Source of the DNA: Laedolimicola ammoniilytica
Lineage (GTDB): Bacteria; Bacillota; Clostridia; Lachnospirales; Lachnospiraceae
Assembly (NCBI RefSeq): GCF_025567165.1
Contig: NZ_JAOQKC010000006.1
Coordinates: 124,001 to 188,000, forward strand
Direction: 5' to 3'
DNA length: 64,000 nucleotides
Position 1 is the stretch's first letter; each line of letters opens with the position of its first letter. The position numbers were made by a program, and so were the translations under genes. The notes beneath the pieces were generated by a model. The model made no database searches, was not told the origin of the DNA, and saw nothing but the letters and a program-made list of their open reading frames with translations. This document shows positions 8,922 through 17,723 of the stretch, piece by piece.

Positions 8922-9128
8922 CTACAGATAATTCTGCTGGCACTGCACACAGGTGCTGTTCCGGCTGCAATGAAAATCCTCTATGAGATCATCCACCCGA
9001 CTGCAGCTGGCCGCGATGAAGGTGACGGTGTGTTTTACTTTGGAGGCGTCCACGGGACATCTGGCCTCGAATACCTGGGTATATCTCCGGTCTTCCTCCT
9101 GGGCGTGGGTTTTTCTGTTCTCTGTCAT
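8922..9128 (-). CDS. Small cysteine-containing protein, function unknown
   Basis: A 68-residue protein starting at the ATG at 9126-9128, chosen because GGAG lies seven bases upstream; the longer open frame would begin before the promoter. It has five cysteines, including a C-terminal CVQCQQ pair, a CPVD near residue 24 and single Cys at about 42 and 54, which could bind zinc or form a redox site. There is no signal peptide or membrane span. It stands alone between the carbamate kinase-like gene and divergent dinB and has its own promoter. I do not recognise the family. Confidence 0.7.
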   Translation of the reverse strand: MTENRKTHAQEEDRRYTQVFEARCPVDASKVKHTVTFIAASCSRVDDLIEDFHCSRNSTCVQCQQNYL

Positions 9129-9165
9129 ATGTATTCTCCTTTTCTGACCAATCCCTATGAGTTTC

Positions 9166-9194
9166 AGTGTATCACGTTCTCTTAAGCGAATCAA
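9166..9194 (-). promoter_or_regulatory. Promoter of the small cysteine protein gene
   Basis: TTGATT (9189-9194) and TACACT (9166-9171) on the minus strand with a 17-base spacer, about 35 bases before the ATG. It supports the short gene model. Confidence 0.55.
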
Positions 9195-9246
9195 TTTATA
9201 ATCCGCTTTTTCCTCCCGATTCTGCGTACAATTTCCCTGTTTTTTG

Positions 9247-9275
9247 TTGCAAACATATGTTCTTTGCGTTATACT
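9247..9275 (+). promoter_or_regulatory. dinB promoter with LexA-type operator in the spacer
   Basis: TTGCAA (9247-9252) and TATACT (9270-9275) are 17 bases apart. The spacer overlaps CAAACATATGTTCT (9250-9263), which matches the Gram-positive LexA/DinR box CGAACATATGTTCG at 12 of 14 positions and contains the full AACATATGTT palindrome. Repressor bound here would block the promoter, so SOS induction of dinB is the likely control. Confidence 0.75.
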
Positions 9276-9342
9276 CAGGATAAGAAATAGCAGAAAACTC
9301 TGACAGGAACCTGTTAAACTGGAAGGAGGCAAATCAACGGCT

Positions 9343-10632
9343 ATGAAACCGATTATCTTTCACATCGACGTAAATTCAGCCTACTTGAGCTGGACTTCCC
9401 TGGAGAAACTGAAGAATGGAAGCGACATAGATCTGCGAACCATTCCGGCTATTATCGGCGGAGATGAGAAAAGCCGCCATGGGATCGTGCTGGCTAAGTC
9501 TATTCCGGCGAAGAAGTACGGGATTCAGACTGCCGAGCCGGTGGCCTCTGCCCTGCGGAAATGTCCCGGCCTCGTGGTGGAGAAGCCTGATCATACCATG
9601 TACCGCCGCTACAGCCGGGCCATGATGGAGCTGTTGTCCGGGTATACGCCGGATCTGGAGCAGGTATCCATCGACGAGTGCTATCTGGATTTCACGCCCA
9701 TCGCCCACCTCTATCCATCCCCGGAGGAGGCGGCCGCCCGGATCCGCGATCACATCTTTGAGACCTTCGGCTTTACGGTCAATGTGGGCATCTCCAACGT
9801 CAAGGTGCTGGCGAAAATGGCCAGTGATTTTGAAAAGCCCGGGAAGGTGCATACGCTGTACCCGGAGGAAATCCCTTTGAAAATGTGGCCGCTGCCCGTC
9901 TCCGACCTCTTCATGGTGGGCCGCAGAAGCGCCGAGCGCCTGAAGACTTACGGCATCCGCACCATCGGCGACCTGGCCCATACAGACCTCTCTTTTCTCA
10001 CCGCCCATTTCAAAAGCCACGGGAGGCTCATGTGGGAATTTGCCAACGGCATCGATCCCTCCCCTGTGGTGTCCAACCGGCAGGAGGCCAAAGGCGTGGG
10101 TAATTCCATCACCCTGTCCACAGACGTGACCACGGCGGAGGCAGCCAAAAAGGTACTGCTGTCCCTGGCGGAGAGCGTGGCCGCCCGCCTGCGGAAGGCC
10201 GGGCAGCTGGCCGGGACTGTGGCGGTTGAGCTCAAGTACGCCGACTTTACCAAAGCCTCACATCAGGCTCCCACCCTCTCCCCCTGCAATGACACAGACG
10301 CCATCTACCGACTGTCCTGTTCCCTCTTTGACCAGGTCTGGAACGGCGAACCCATCCGGCTTCTGGGCATCCGCTCCTCCCGGCTCACAGCTGAAGGAGA
10401 GCCGGTTCAGCTCTCGATCTTTGATCTGCCCCTGGCTTCCATGCCGCCAGATCCAGATGCCGCCCGGACGGACTTCTCCGGAACACACCCCGCAAAAAAA
10501 GAAGGAGAACCCGCTCGGTCTCCTTCTCCGGAAAAGCTGAAAAAGCTGGACGCCGCCATGGACGCCATCCGTAAGAAATACGGGAAAAACGCCATCCACA
10601 AGGGTGAACTTACTGATTTCTCCGATAGATAA
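9343..10632 (+). CDS. dinB: DNA polymerase IV, Y-family translesion polymerase
   Basis: 429 residues. The Y-family palm and fingers signatures are present: FHIDVNSAYLSW with the first catalytic Asp near residue 8, YRRYSRAMMELL, and SIDECYLDF with the catalytic Asp-Glu pair near residue 107. Helix-hairpin-helix and little-finger regions follow, with a loose charged tail after about residue 355. Such enzymes copy across damaged template at low fidelity. The AAGGAGG site is 13 bases upstream, longer than usual, but the conserved N-terminus fixes the start. A LexA-type box sits in the promoter. The 3' end overlaps convergent coaX by 23 bp and carries the coaX terminator in antisense. Confidence 0.92.
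   Translation: MKPIIFHIDVNSAYLSWTSLEKLKNGSDIDLRTIPAIIGGDEKSRHGIVLAKSIPAKKYGIQTAEPVASALRKCPGLVVEKPDHTMYRRYSRAMMELLSGYTPDLEQVSIDECYLDFTPIAHLYPSPEEAAARIRDHIFETFGFTVNVGISNVKVLAKMASDFEKPGKVHTLYPEEIPLKMWPLPVSDLFMVGRRSAERLKTYGIRTIGDLAHTDLSFLTAHFKSHGRLMWEFANGIDPSPVVSNRQEAKGVGNSITLSTDVTTAEAAKKVLLSLAESVAARLRKAGQLAGTVAVELKYADFTKASHQAPTLSPCNDTDAIYRLSCSLFDQVWNGEPIRLLGIRSSRLTAEGEPVQLSIFDLPLASMPPDPDAARTDFSGTHPAKKEGEPARSPSPEKLKKLDAAMDAIRKKYGKNAIHKGELTDFSDR
10494..10526 (-). terminator. coaX-operon terminator embedded in the dinB coding region
   Basis: On the minus strand GAAGGAGA (10519-10526), a 10-base loop, and TCTCCTTC (10501-10508) form a perfect 8-bp stem followed directly by seven Ts (10494-10500). 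It lies about 85 bases after the coaX stop and wholly inside convergent dinB. Confidence 0.82.
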
Positions 10633-11374
10633 GCTTCAGTCCCTTTAAAAGCAGGGCGTCATCCATCCTAAGCTCTCTTCTGCAATAAGGCGCAATATAT
10701 TTGGCCATGCCGCCGGTGGCTATTACGCTGACCTTCTGCCCCAGCTCCTCCTCAATGCGGCCAATCATACCGTCCACACAGGCCGCGTTGCCATAGAGGA
10801 CGCCGCTCTTCATACAGTCGATGGTATTGCTGCCGATGAACTTCTTCGGCGGATCCAGACTGATCTTCGGAAGTTGGGAAGTCCGGCTTATCATGGCGTC
10901 CAGCGCCACGCCTACGCCCGGCATAATCATGCCGCCCATGACCTGCTTCTTCTCGTTGACCACCGTAAAGGTAGTGGCAGTTCCCAGATCTACCACCACC
11001 AGCGGGCAGGGATATTCCTCGATGGCGGCTACTGCGCCCACCACCAGATCGGAACCCAGCTGGGCCGGATTGTCGATGCGGATATCCAGGCCGGTCTTCA
11101 CGCCCGGGCCCACCACCAACGGCTCCCGGCCCGTTACCTTAGCTGCGGCCCGGCGCATGACGCCGGTCAGCGGCGGCACTGCCGAGGAGAGAATGCCTCC
11201 ATCCAGTTCCCTTCTGTCGACTCCATATATTTCCAGAACCGTCTTGATGCTGATCGCATATTCCAGCTCTGATTTCTTCGTATCTGTGTGAAGCCGCTCC
11301 ACAAAGATAATTTCATCGTCCCGGATGCAGCCCACTACAATGTAGGTATTGCCAATATCTACTGCTAAAATCAT
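10610..11374 (-). CDS. coaX: Type III pantothenate kinase
   Basis: 254 residues, the usual length. It phosphorylates pantothenate, the first step of coenzyme A synthesis in the cytoplasm. Family motifs are visible: the N-terminal phosphate loop AVDIGNT, GSDLVVGAVAA with the catalytic Asp, VVDLGTATTFTVV, and GGMIMPGVGVALDAM. The start codon overlaps the stop of the AI-2E-family gene in an ATGA arrangement, indicating coupling. It is the last gene of a PBP > AI-2E > coaX run and is terminated by a hairpin that lies within dinB. Confidence 0.95.
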   Translation of the reverse strand: MILAVDIGNTYIVVGCIRDDEIIFVERLHTDTKKSELEYAISIKTVLEIYGVDRRELDGGILSSAVPPLTGVMRRAAAKVTGREPLVVGPGVKTGLDIRIDNPAQLGSDLVVGAVAAIEEYPCPLVVVDLGTATTFTVVNEKKQVMGGMIMPGVGVALDAMISRTSQLPKISLDPPKKFIGSNTIDCMKSGVLYGNAACVDGMIGRIEEELGQKVSVIATGGMAKYIAPYCRRELRMDDALLLKGLKLIYRRNQ

Positions 11375-12705
11375 GCCTCTTCCTCCTGTTTTTCTTCGGC
11401 TTCTTCCGCTGCCCTATCATGATTCTGTATATAGCGAAGCTCTCCGCCTTCCTGTTCCACGGACACCAGCTCCTGATATACTAGCGTATCTGTGGTCAGC
11501 TTCTTCTGCTTCAGCAGATAGTTGGAACACTTCTTCACCAGATCGTAGATGACCGCAAAGGCCGGTACGCCGATGATCATGCCCACGAAGCCCATGAGAC
11601 CGCCGAACACCAGGATGGAGAACAATACCCAGAAGCTGGACAGCCCCGTGGAGTTGCCCAGAATCTTCGGTCCCAGGAAATTGCCGTCAAACTGCTGCAA
11701 AAGCAGAATCAGAATCAGGAAGTACAGGCACTGCATTGGATTTACCGTCAGCACCAAAATGGCGCTGGGGATGGCTCCGATATAGGGGCCGAAAAACGGG
11801 ATGATATTCGTCACACCCACCACCACGCTGATCAGCATGGTATAGGGCAGCTTCAGAATACTCATGAAGAAAAAGCAGAGGCAGCCGATGATCAGCGAGT
11901 CAATAACCTTGCCGCTGATAAATCCGCCGAACATCCGGTCAATGAGCCGACATTCATCCAGAATTGCGTTGGCATGGGATACCTTGAAGATGCTGTAAAT
12001 CAGCTTCTTGGCCTGGGCCGCGAATTTTCGCCGGTTGCCCATCATATAGACCGCTGCAATCAAGCCGATCAGGATATTTTTCATGGTGGCAATGGCGCTT
12101 AAGAGACCTGCGGACACGCCGCTGACGATGGTCTGCATATTCGGCAGAAGCTTGGTCTCCAGCCAGGTTTCCACATTGGTATATACGGTGTCCATGAATT
12201 GGTTTACATAATTCAATATTACTTCATTGTCCTGCAGATAGTTCTGAATCCAGGCCGACCACTTATTCACCATGGAAGGGAAACCTGTCACGATACTGCC
12301 GATACTGGCAAATACCTGGGGCAGTACCATAGCAAGCAGCAGATAAATCACCAGCAGCCCGAACAGAATGCTGAGGCCGATGCCGGCCGCCCCGGCGATG
12401 CTGTGGGCTTTCTTCTGGTTCTTCATCCGGTTCCTGAAAAATCGGAACAGATTCCGCTCGATAAAATTGCAGACAGGGGTCAGCAGATAAGCGATGACCG
12501 CGCCGTAGATAAAGGGCATCAGAATTCCCTTTATCAGGTTGTACGCAGCCACAATCCGGTCAAAGCGGTACATGGCGAAGAACACGATGATACAGATGAT
12601 AATGGATCCCGCGCCCGCCAGACTTTTGTACAGATATTTTTTTACTTGTCCGTTTTCTTTCATTTCTGCCTGCTCTCCTGTCTGTTGTGTCTTATTCATA
12701 TTCAT
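11371..12705 (-). CDS. AI-2E transporter family (UPF0118) membrane protein
   Basis: About 444 residues with eight or so membrane spans and the family's long amphipathic region between spans 3 and 4. Motifs typical of the family include FGPYIGAIPSAI and GNSTGLSSFWVLFSI. Members export diverse small molecules, and some move Na+ or Li+ against protons; the name reflects one E. coli member and should not be taken as proof of AI-2 export. The start overlaps the end of the upstream PBP gene. TTG at 12706-12708 and ATG at 12703-12705 are both possible; AAGGG five bases upstream favours the ATG. A charged C-terminal tail (about 45 residues) is cytoplasmic. Confidence 0.9.
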   Translation of the reverse strand: MNMNKTQQTGEQAEMKENGQVKKYLYKSLAGAGSIIICIIVFFAMYRFDRIVAAYNLIKGILMPFIYGAVIAYLLTPVCNFIERNLFRFFRNRMKNQKKAHSIAGAAGIGLSILFGLLVIYLLLAMVLPQVFASIGSIVTGFPSMVNKWSAWIQNYLQDNEVILNYVNQFMDTVYTNVETWLETKLLPNMQTIVSGVSAGLLSAIATMKNILIGLIAAVYMMGNRRKFAAQAKKLIYSIFKVSHANAILDECRLIDRMFGGFISGKVIDSLIIGCLCFFFMSILKLPYTMLISVVVGVTNIIPFFGPYIGAIPSAILVLTVNPMQCLYFLILILLLQQFDGNFLGPKILGNSTGLSSFWVLFSILVFGGLMGFVGMIIGVPAFAVIYDLVKKCSNYLLKQKKLTTDTLVYQELVSVEQEGGELRYIQNHDRAAEEAEEKQEEEA

Positions 12706-14722
12706 CAAAGCCCTTCATGACTTTCGGAATCACATAATGACTCCCGCCACGGCCCTTGACGTCCTCGATCATCATCGTGATCAACAGCGGCTTCTCCGTA
12801 TTCTCCACGCAGATGCCCACGAACCAGCCCAGCTCCTGACCTTCCGTATCTTCCCTGGAGGTCTTCAGCTCCGCCGTACCGGTCTTACCCGCCATCCGGA
12901 ATGCGTCGCGCTGCGCGGAATGGGCCGTACCGTCGCTGTCCTCCACCACCTGGTAGAGATCTGCTAGCACCGTATCCGCCGCCTCTTTGGTGAATACGCC
13001 CTCTTTCCAGCAGGATGTACTCTCACTGTCCAACAGATAGGGCTTCACCATATCTCCACCATTTACCAGGGCGGAGTAGATGACACTCAGATGAATCGGA
13101 TTCATCAGCACCTTGCCCTGCCCGTAGCCACTGTCTGCCAGCTCCGTCTCGGAAGCTATCTTGCCGTCGCTGCCAAAGCTGGAAGCCGTCGCCGTAAAAT
13201 CAAAGGGCAGCTCCTCGCCGAAGCCCAGGGAGTCCAAGCCCTTTGCGAAGTCATCCGTACCCATGGCGCAGGCCGCTTTCGCGAAATAGATATTATCGGA
13301 GTGAACCAGGGCGTTCTCCAGGTTCTTCACCGGGTAGTCCACCAGGGTTGTCACATAGTAGTCGCCCCAACTGCTATCCTTCTGCCATTTCAGGCCGTCA
13401 TTTTTCACATCCTCGTCCGGGTCCAGCGTTCCTTCCGTCAGTCCCAGCGCCGCCACCACCGGCTTAAAGCTGGAACCGGGGGTCCAGGCCGCCAGATACC
13501 GGTTATACAGGGGCTGTGCCTCATCGGAGTTCAATGCGTCCCAGGCGCTGGAGGTATAACCCATAACGAAATCATTGGGGTCGTAAGCCGGAGTGCTCAC
13601 CAGCGCCCGTACGGCTCCGGTGGTGGGATCCATGGCTACCGCGCAGCCCTCGTCGCCCTCCATCTCCTGATAGAGATACTGCTGCAGTGTGATATCGATG
13701 GCCAGCTTCACATCCTGTCCATCCTCCGCCGACTTCTCCAGAACCGTATCCTTGACTTCGCCCAGCTGATTCAGAATCTGAATCGTATAGCCGTCCTTCG
13801 GTCGGAGCTGCTCCTCATAGATGCGCTCTGCGCCGGCCTTGCCGATGATGCTGTTTCTATTATACCCCTGTCCGGCCCGTTTTTCCAGCTCTTCCGCCGT
13901 AATATTCTGCACATAGCCGGTCAGCTGGGCCGCCTTCTCACCGAAAGGATAAAAGCGTACCTTCGTATCGGAAATCATGACCCCCGGAATCTCCAGCAGC
14001 TTCTCTTTCAGATCCATGGCGTCCTTGGCCACGGTCCGAAGCGGCACAAAGGTATCGTCCCGCACCCAGCCCGCGCTCAAGGCTTTCTCTATTTTCTCCG
14101 TACTGATTTCCAGAAGCTCCGAAAGCTGCGCAATGGCCCCGTCCCGGTCCTCCGGAAGCTTGCCCGGCACCAGGCCCACAGAAGAGGCCACGCCCTCTCT
14201 CGCCAGCTCCACCTGGTTGCGGTCATAGATATTGCCGCGTTTGGCCTGGGTGGTCACCACCTTCACCGTATCCTCATTGTAGAGGTTCGGAAAAATGTCC
14301 TGGCTGTCCCAGCTCATTTTATAATCCCCATCCTCGTTTTTCGTGAAAATGGCCACCGTATCAAAGGACAGCTCCCCCGCAATCGTATCCATGGTCAGGG
14401 TATACTTCACCCGCTGGGTCTCCGCCTTTTCATCCTTTTTCCCGCCCTCGTCCGCGATATCGATTCGGACGTCTGAAGCTTCGATTCCACCGTAGATATT
14501 CTTATATCGGTTTACATAAGTTTCTTTATCTGTAGTCTCCTGCGCCTCCTCTGTCAGGAAGCCATACATATCCGCGTAATCTTCCTGATTCAGAAAATCG
14601 ATATATTCCGTCAGCAGTTCTTCGGGCTGCTCTGTCTTTTTCCCGCAGCCTGCCAGCAGTCCCAGACTCAGTCCCAGACTCAGCCCCAGGGTCAGAGTCG
14701 ATAACGCCATGTTCCTTTTCAT
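12692..14722 (-). CDS. Class B penicillin-binding protein with MecA-type N-terminal domain, lipoprotein
   Basis: 676 residues. A signal peptide ending in a lipobox (LGLLAGC) anchors it outside the membrane. An NTF2-like MecA_N domain (about 30-150) is followed by the PBP dimerisation domain and the transpeptidase domain. The active-site motifs are SSFK near residue 417, SDN near 474 and KTGT near 612. It cross-links peptidoglycan; domain order matches the PBP3/PBP2a group, which is often intrinsically less sensitive to beta-lactams. AAGGGG lies five bases before the ATG. It precedes the AI-2E-family gene and lies downstream of the blaI-M56-PH run in the same direction, though a gap of about 120 bp separates them. 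Whether BlaI controls it is inference. Confidence 0.9.
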   Translation of the reverse strand: MKRNMALSTLTLGLSLGLSLGLLAGCGKKTEQPEELLTEYIDFLNQEDYADMYGFLTEEAQETTDKETYVNRYKNIYGGIEASDVRIDIADEGGKKDEKAETQRVKYTLTMDTIAGELSFDTVAIFTKNEDGDYKMSWDSQDIFPNLYNEDTVKVVTTQAKRGNIYDRNQVELAREGVASSVGLVPGKLPEDRDGAIAQLSELLEISTEKIEKALSAGWVRDDTFVPLRTVAKDAMDLKEKLLEIPGVMISDTKVRFYPFGEKAAQLTGYVQNITAEELEKRAGQGYNRNSIIGKAGAERIYEEQLRPKDGYTIQILNQLGEVKDTVLEKSAEDGQDVKLAIDITLQQYLYQEMEGDEGCAVAMDPTTGAVRALVSTPAYDPNDFVMGYTSSAWDALNSDEAQPLYNRYLAAWTPGSSFKPVVAALGLTEGTLDPDEDVKNDGLKWQKDSSWGDYYVTTLVDYPVKNLENALVHSDNIYFAKAACAMGTDDFAKGLDSLGFGEELPFDFTATASSFGSDGKIASETELADSGYGQGKVLMNPIHLSVIYSALVNGGDMVKPYLLDSESTSCWKEGVFTKEAADTVLADLYQVVEDSDGTAHSAQRDAFRMAGKTGTAELKTSREDTEGQELGWFVGICVENTEKPLLITMMIEDVKGRGGSHYVIPKVMKGFDEYE

Positions 14723-14841
14723 AAAATCCCCTTTTCTTCTGTAAAATCATTGTACACTACGTTCTTATAAAAAGATATCCTGATTTTTATGGATTTTGCA
14801 CTCCTGAATCAGCACCAAGTGCTTCAGACCATATTGAATGG

Positions 14842-15462
14842 CTACGGCTGCTGCCACTTCTCCGGATATCGCCATTCATCCAGCTTCCAGGACAGCTTGC
14901 CGTTATAAGGAGTCGCAGTCCAGACGACGCCCGCGCAGCCAAGCAGTGTCACCACCGCCAGGCATACCGCCACCGGCACCTTCCAGAACTGCCCCGCCAG
15001 CAGGCCCCGCTGGGTTAGCTTAAGTCTAAGCAGATCCTGTTTCTTCTCCGGCCATTCCGTCATATCCAGCCAGAGAAACCTGTGCTCCTTCAGGAAAATC
15101 CACACCTGCTCCTCTTTTCTCCGAACCTTACGCACCTGCCGGAGGTCTATCCTGGTGCCATCCGACAGACACAGCGTATTTCCCTCTATCTCCGCCTTTT
15201 TGATCACGTCTGCCCGGCTGTTTCTCCGGTATAAATGCTTTTCCCACAGGAACAAAAGAAAATACAGGAAAAACAGGGCCATACAGCCTGCCAGAACCGG
15301 CGTTCTCCGCCGCACGCCGCCCCACTGGCAGAAGCGGAACAGGGTCCGCCAGAACCAGTAATACACCAGCAGAAACCAGGGGCTGTACAGCCGCCACACC
15401 CACAAAAATCTCCCCATTTTCCGCTTCCAGCGCTTCTCCGTGGCCTTATCGACCATTTCCAT
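14842..15462 (-). CDS. YcxB/PH-like membrane protein
   Basis: About 206 residues. Two membrane spans near residues 25-45 and 55-75 precede a PH-like domain (IDLRQVRKVRRKEEQVWIFL, then HRFLWLDMTEW), and a final hydrophobic segment lies near residue 170. This layout matches the YcxB-like family, whose function is unknown. The ATG at 15460-15462 is chosen because AGGTGA lies eight bases upstream; an in-frame start six codons earlier has no such site. The gene begins 47 bp after the M56-propeller gene and is probably co-transcribed with it and blaI. Confidence 0.72.
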   Translation of the reverse strand: MEMVDKATEKRWKRKMGRFLWVWRLYSPWFLLVYYWFWRTLFRFCQWGGVRRRTPVLAGCMALFFLYFLLFLWEKHLYRRNSRADVIKKAEIEGNTLCLSDGTRIDLRQVRKVRRKEEQVWIFLKEHRFLWLDMTEWPEKKQDLLRLKLTQRGLLAGQFWKVPVAVCLAVVTLLGCAGVVWTATPYNGKLSWKLDEWRYPEKWQQP

Positions 15463-15509
15463 CTGTCCGTCACCTCTCACGCTTGCTTCGCAGAGTTGTC
15501 TCTGCGACC

Positions 15510-17723
15510 TTATCTCCGATATACGATACCCGTATAGACCCAGGTCTGCCCCAGATCCTCCGACTCATAGCGCAGCTTCGTGCCACCCAATTCCGAGTAT
15601 TCCTCCATGCCCAGATACAGCACCAGTTTTCCATCCTGGATCTCCGGCGGATAATAGACCGTATAACTCTCTGCGTACTCCACAGCCGGAACCCGGACTG
15701 TCAGCTGCTTCCAGTTATTTCCACCATCTTCCGTCCGCCAGCAGCCGTCGCCGCCGGTCACAAAGCCGACCTTGTCAGACACAAAGGCCGCCCCGGTCAG
15801 CAGGGAATGACTTCCCCCATAGCCGTAGAATGTCTCCGCTGTCAGTGGGCTCCAGTTCTCACCACCGTCCCTTGTCACATAGAGCGTGCTGCCCTCCTGG
15901 TGCATGGTCCGATCCCCGGTAAAGATCAGAAAACCGTGCTCCGCGTCCGGAAAGCTTAAGAACAGCCTCCGCACACTCGTATCCATATTTGACACGACGA
16001 TGGTTTTCCAGTTTTTTCCTTCATCATGGCTAAAGGTCACAGACACCGGAACCGACGGGGAACCGCCGTAGGCAAAGGCCGTCACTTCATCCGTCACCAC
16101 ATAGCTCTTCTCCTGTGGACCAGAAAGCTGTCCGTCCATCTCATCACCCCGGCTGGTGAGCTTTTCCAGAGAAATCGGGACGTCCCTCCAGTTTGCTCCA
16201 TTGTCCCAGGTAGCCTGCAGGACACCGTCCTGGGTCCTCGCCCTGCAGCCGTCCTGCTGCTTCAGATCCAGCATCGGAAGGGACGCAAAGGCCGCCTTTG
16301 CGTCCTCCGGGTGCGCCGCTTCCAGGGCTGCCAGCGCCTGCTGCGTCTCCGCCACACCCACCAGCTCATAGGTAAATTCGCCCACCCGTTTCACATGCAC
16401 TGCCCAGTCAAAATAGCGGTATTCCGTACCATTTTCCACATAGCGCCCGCCATCCACCGGCAGGCCCGTTTCCACAGTCTCATCTGCCCACACGATGTCC
16501 CGGAACAACAGCCTGCACACATACTCATCTGCGTCGCCCGCCAGCAGGGTCCGATCGATGATCTCCAATGTATTATAGCCGCTGGATTCCTCCGGGTTAT
16601 AGGCGCTGCCCCGCTCCGGGTCTTCATAGTACATCCTGTAGCGGTAGACAAAATCCGACACCGTATCCAGATAGGACGCCCGGGTCTTCACCCGCAGCTG
16701 CCAGGGACCGGACACCGCTTCCGTCATATCCGCGAACTCCGTCTCCGGATACTGCTCCATGGCGTTCATCCGCCACTCATAATAGCTCTCGCCATCCACC
16801 GGCGTAAGCCCGGTCATGGCCTCTACCGCCGTATCCGTGAAGCCATCCGGCGCGTCATAGCCCAGGTACCGATTCACCGCGGCCTCCTGCTGATACGCCT
16901 CTTCCCGCACATCCCGGCGCACCGACACGCCCAGAAGTCCGACGCAGACTACGAGCTCCGCCGTCAGAAGCAGAAAAGCCGCCGCCCCTGCCACGAAGCC
17001 CGGCTCCTGCTCCCGGGTCACTACCTGAAGCCTGGCCCGCATGACCGCCTTGCTGTTATAGAAATAAGCCGAATAAGCCTTATTTCTCTCCCGTCCCCGC
17101 CGCAGGGAATCCAGCAGGAACTCTGCGTAAGCGTCCCGTTCCACCTCGGATTTGTCGGCTGCCACGCTCTGGTCGCAGGCCACCTCCACGTCCTGAAATG
17201 CCGCGTTTTTCAGAAGCCAGACCGCCGGTTGGAACCAGAAGATACAGCTTCCCACTGTGAAAATCAGCTTGTACCAGAGATCCCGCTTTTTCGCATGGGT
17301 ACATTCGTGCAGAAAAACCATCCGAAGCTCCGCAAAGCTGTAGCGGGTATCCGGGAGTAACATAATCGGAGTAAGAAACCCCAAAATCATCGGCGTCGTC
17401 ACCGCATCGCTCTGATAGAGAGCGGGAGCCTTGGAAAGCTCCACCTCCGAAGCAGCCTGCTCACAGGCGCTGTGAATCCAGCCCTCTTCCACCGGCTTCA
17501 TCGCCGCAATCGCTTTCCGGCGGAACCGCTGATAAGACCCCAGCTGCCACAGCAAAAGCAAAAGCGTTCCCGCCGCCCAGATCGGAAACAGCAGCGCCAG
17601 ACGGCGCACCTGCGGGTATTCCCAGCGCAGCACATACAGCCGCAGCAGCACGCCCACATGGAGCAGCGCAAGCTCAGCCAGCAAAATCACCCATAATACC
17701 TTCCGGTACTTCGCCTGTCTCAT
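15510..17723 (-). CDS. M56 (BlaR1-like) metalloprotease fused to a BNR/Ycf48-like beta-propeller
   Basis: 737 residues. The N-terminal 270 have four membrane spans and the M56 zinc protease signature FLHECTHAKKRD near residue 128, with a downstream DVEVACDQ segment supplying the further Glu ligand. In classical BlaR1 the extracellular part is a penicillin-binding sensor; here there is none. Instead, after the fourth span (about 255-275) there is a soluble region and then repeats of the BNR/Ycf48 type (TWDNGANWRDV, FSHDEGKNWKTI, VTRDGGENWSPL, RTEDGGNNWKQL), consistent with a propeller outside the cell. The ATG overlaps the end of blaI. By analogy the protease would inactivate the BlaI-type repressor when the outer domain senses a ligand; the ligand is unknown. 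Confidence 0.88.
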   Translation of the reverse strand: MRQAKYRKVLWVILLAELALLHVGVLLRLYVLRWEYPQVRRLALLFPIWAAGTLLLLLWQLGSYQRFRRKAIAAMKPVEEGWIHSACEQAASEVELSKAPALYQSDAVTTPMILGFLTPIMLLPDTRYSFAELRMVFLHECTHAKKRDLWYKLIFTVGSCIFWFQPAVWLLKNAAFQDVEVACDQSVAADKSEVERDAYAEFLLDSLRRGRERNKAYSAYFYNSKAVMRARLQVVTREQEPGFVAGAAAFLLLTAELVVCVGLLGVSVRRDVREEAYQQEAAVNRYLGYDAPDGFTDTAVEAMTGLTPVDGESYYEWRMNAMEQYPETEFADMTEAVSGPWQLRVKTRASYLDTVSDFVYRYRMYYEDPERGSAYNPEESSGYNTLEIIDRTLLAGDADEYVCRLLFRDIVWADETVETGLPVDGGRYVENGTEYRYFDWAVHVKRVGEFTYELVGVAETQQALAALEAAHPEDAKAAFASLPMLDLKQQDGCRARTQDGVLQATWDNGANWRDVPISLEKLTSRGDEMDGQLSGPQEKSYVVTDEVTAFAYGGSPSVPVSVTFSHDEGKNWKTIVVSNMDTSVRRLFLSFPDAEHGFLIFTGDRTMHQEGSTLYVTRDGGENWSPLTAETFYGYGGSHSLLTGAAFVSDKVGFVTGGDGCWRTEDGGNNWKQLTVRVPAVEYAESYTVYYPPEIQDGKLVLYLGMEEYSELGGTKLRYESEDLGQTWVYTGIVYRR

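Noticed and set aside
13091..17360. Plus-strand frames of over 440 codons opposite the PBP and M56 genes
   Set aside because: Antisense to well-identified genes, no RBS or recognisable domain.
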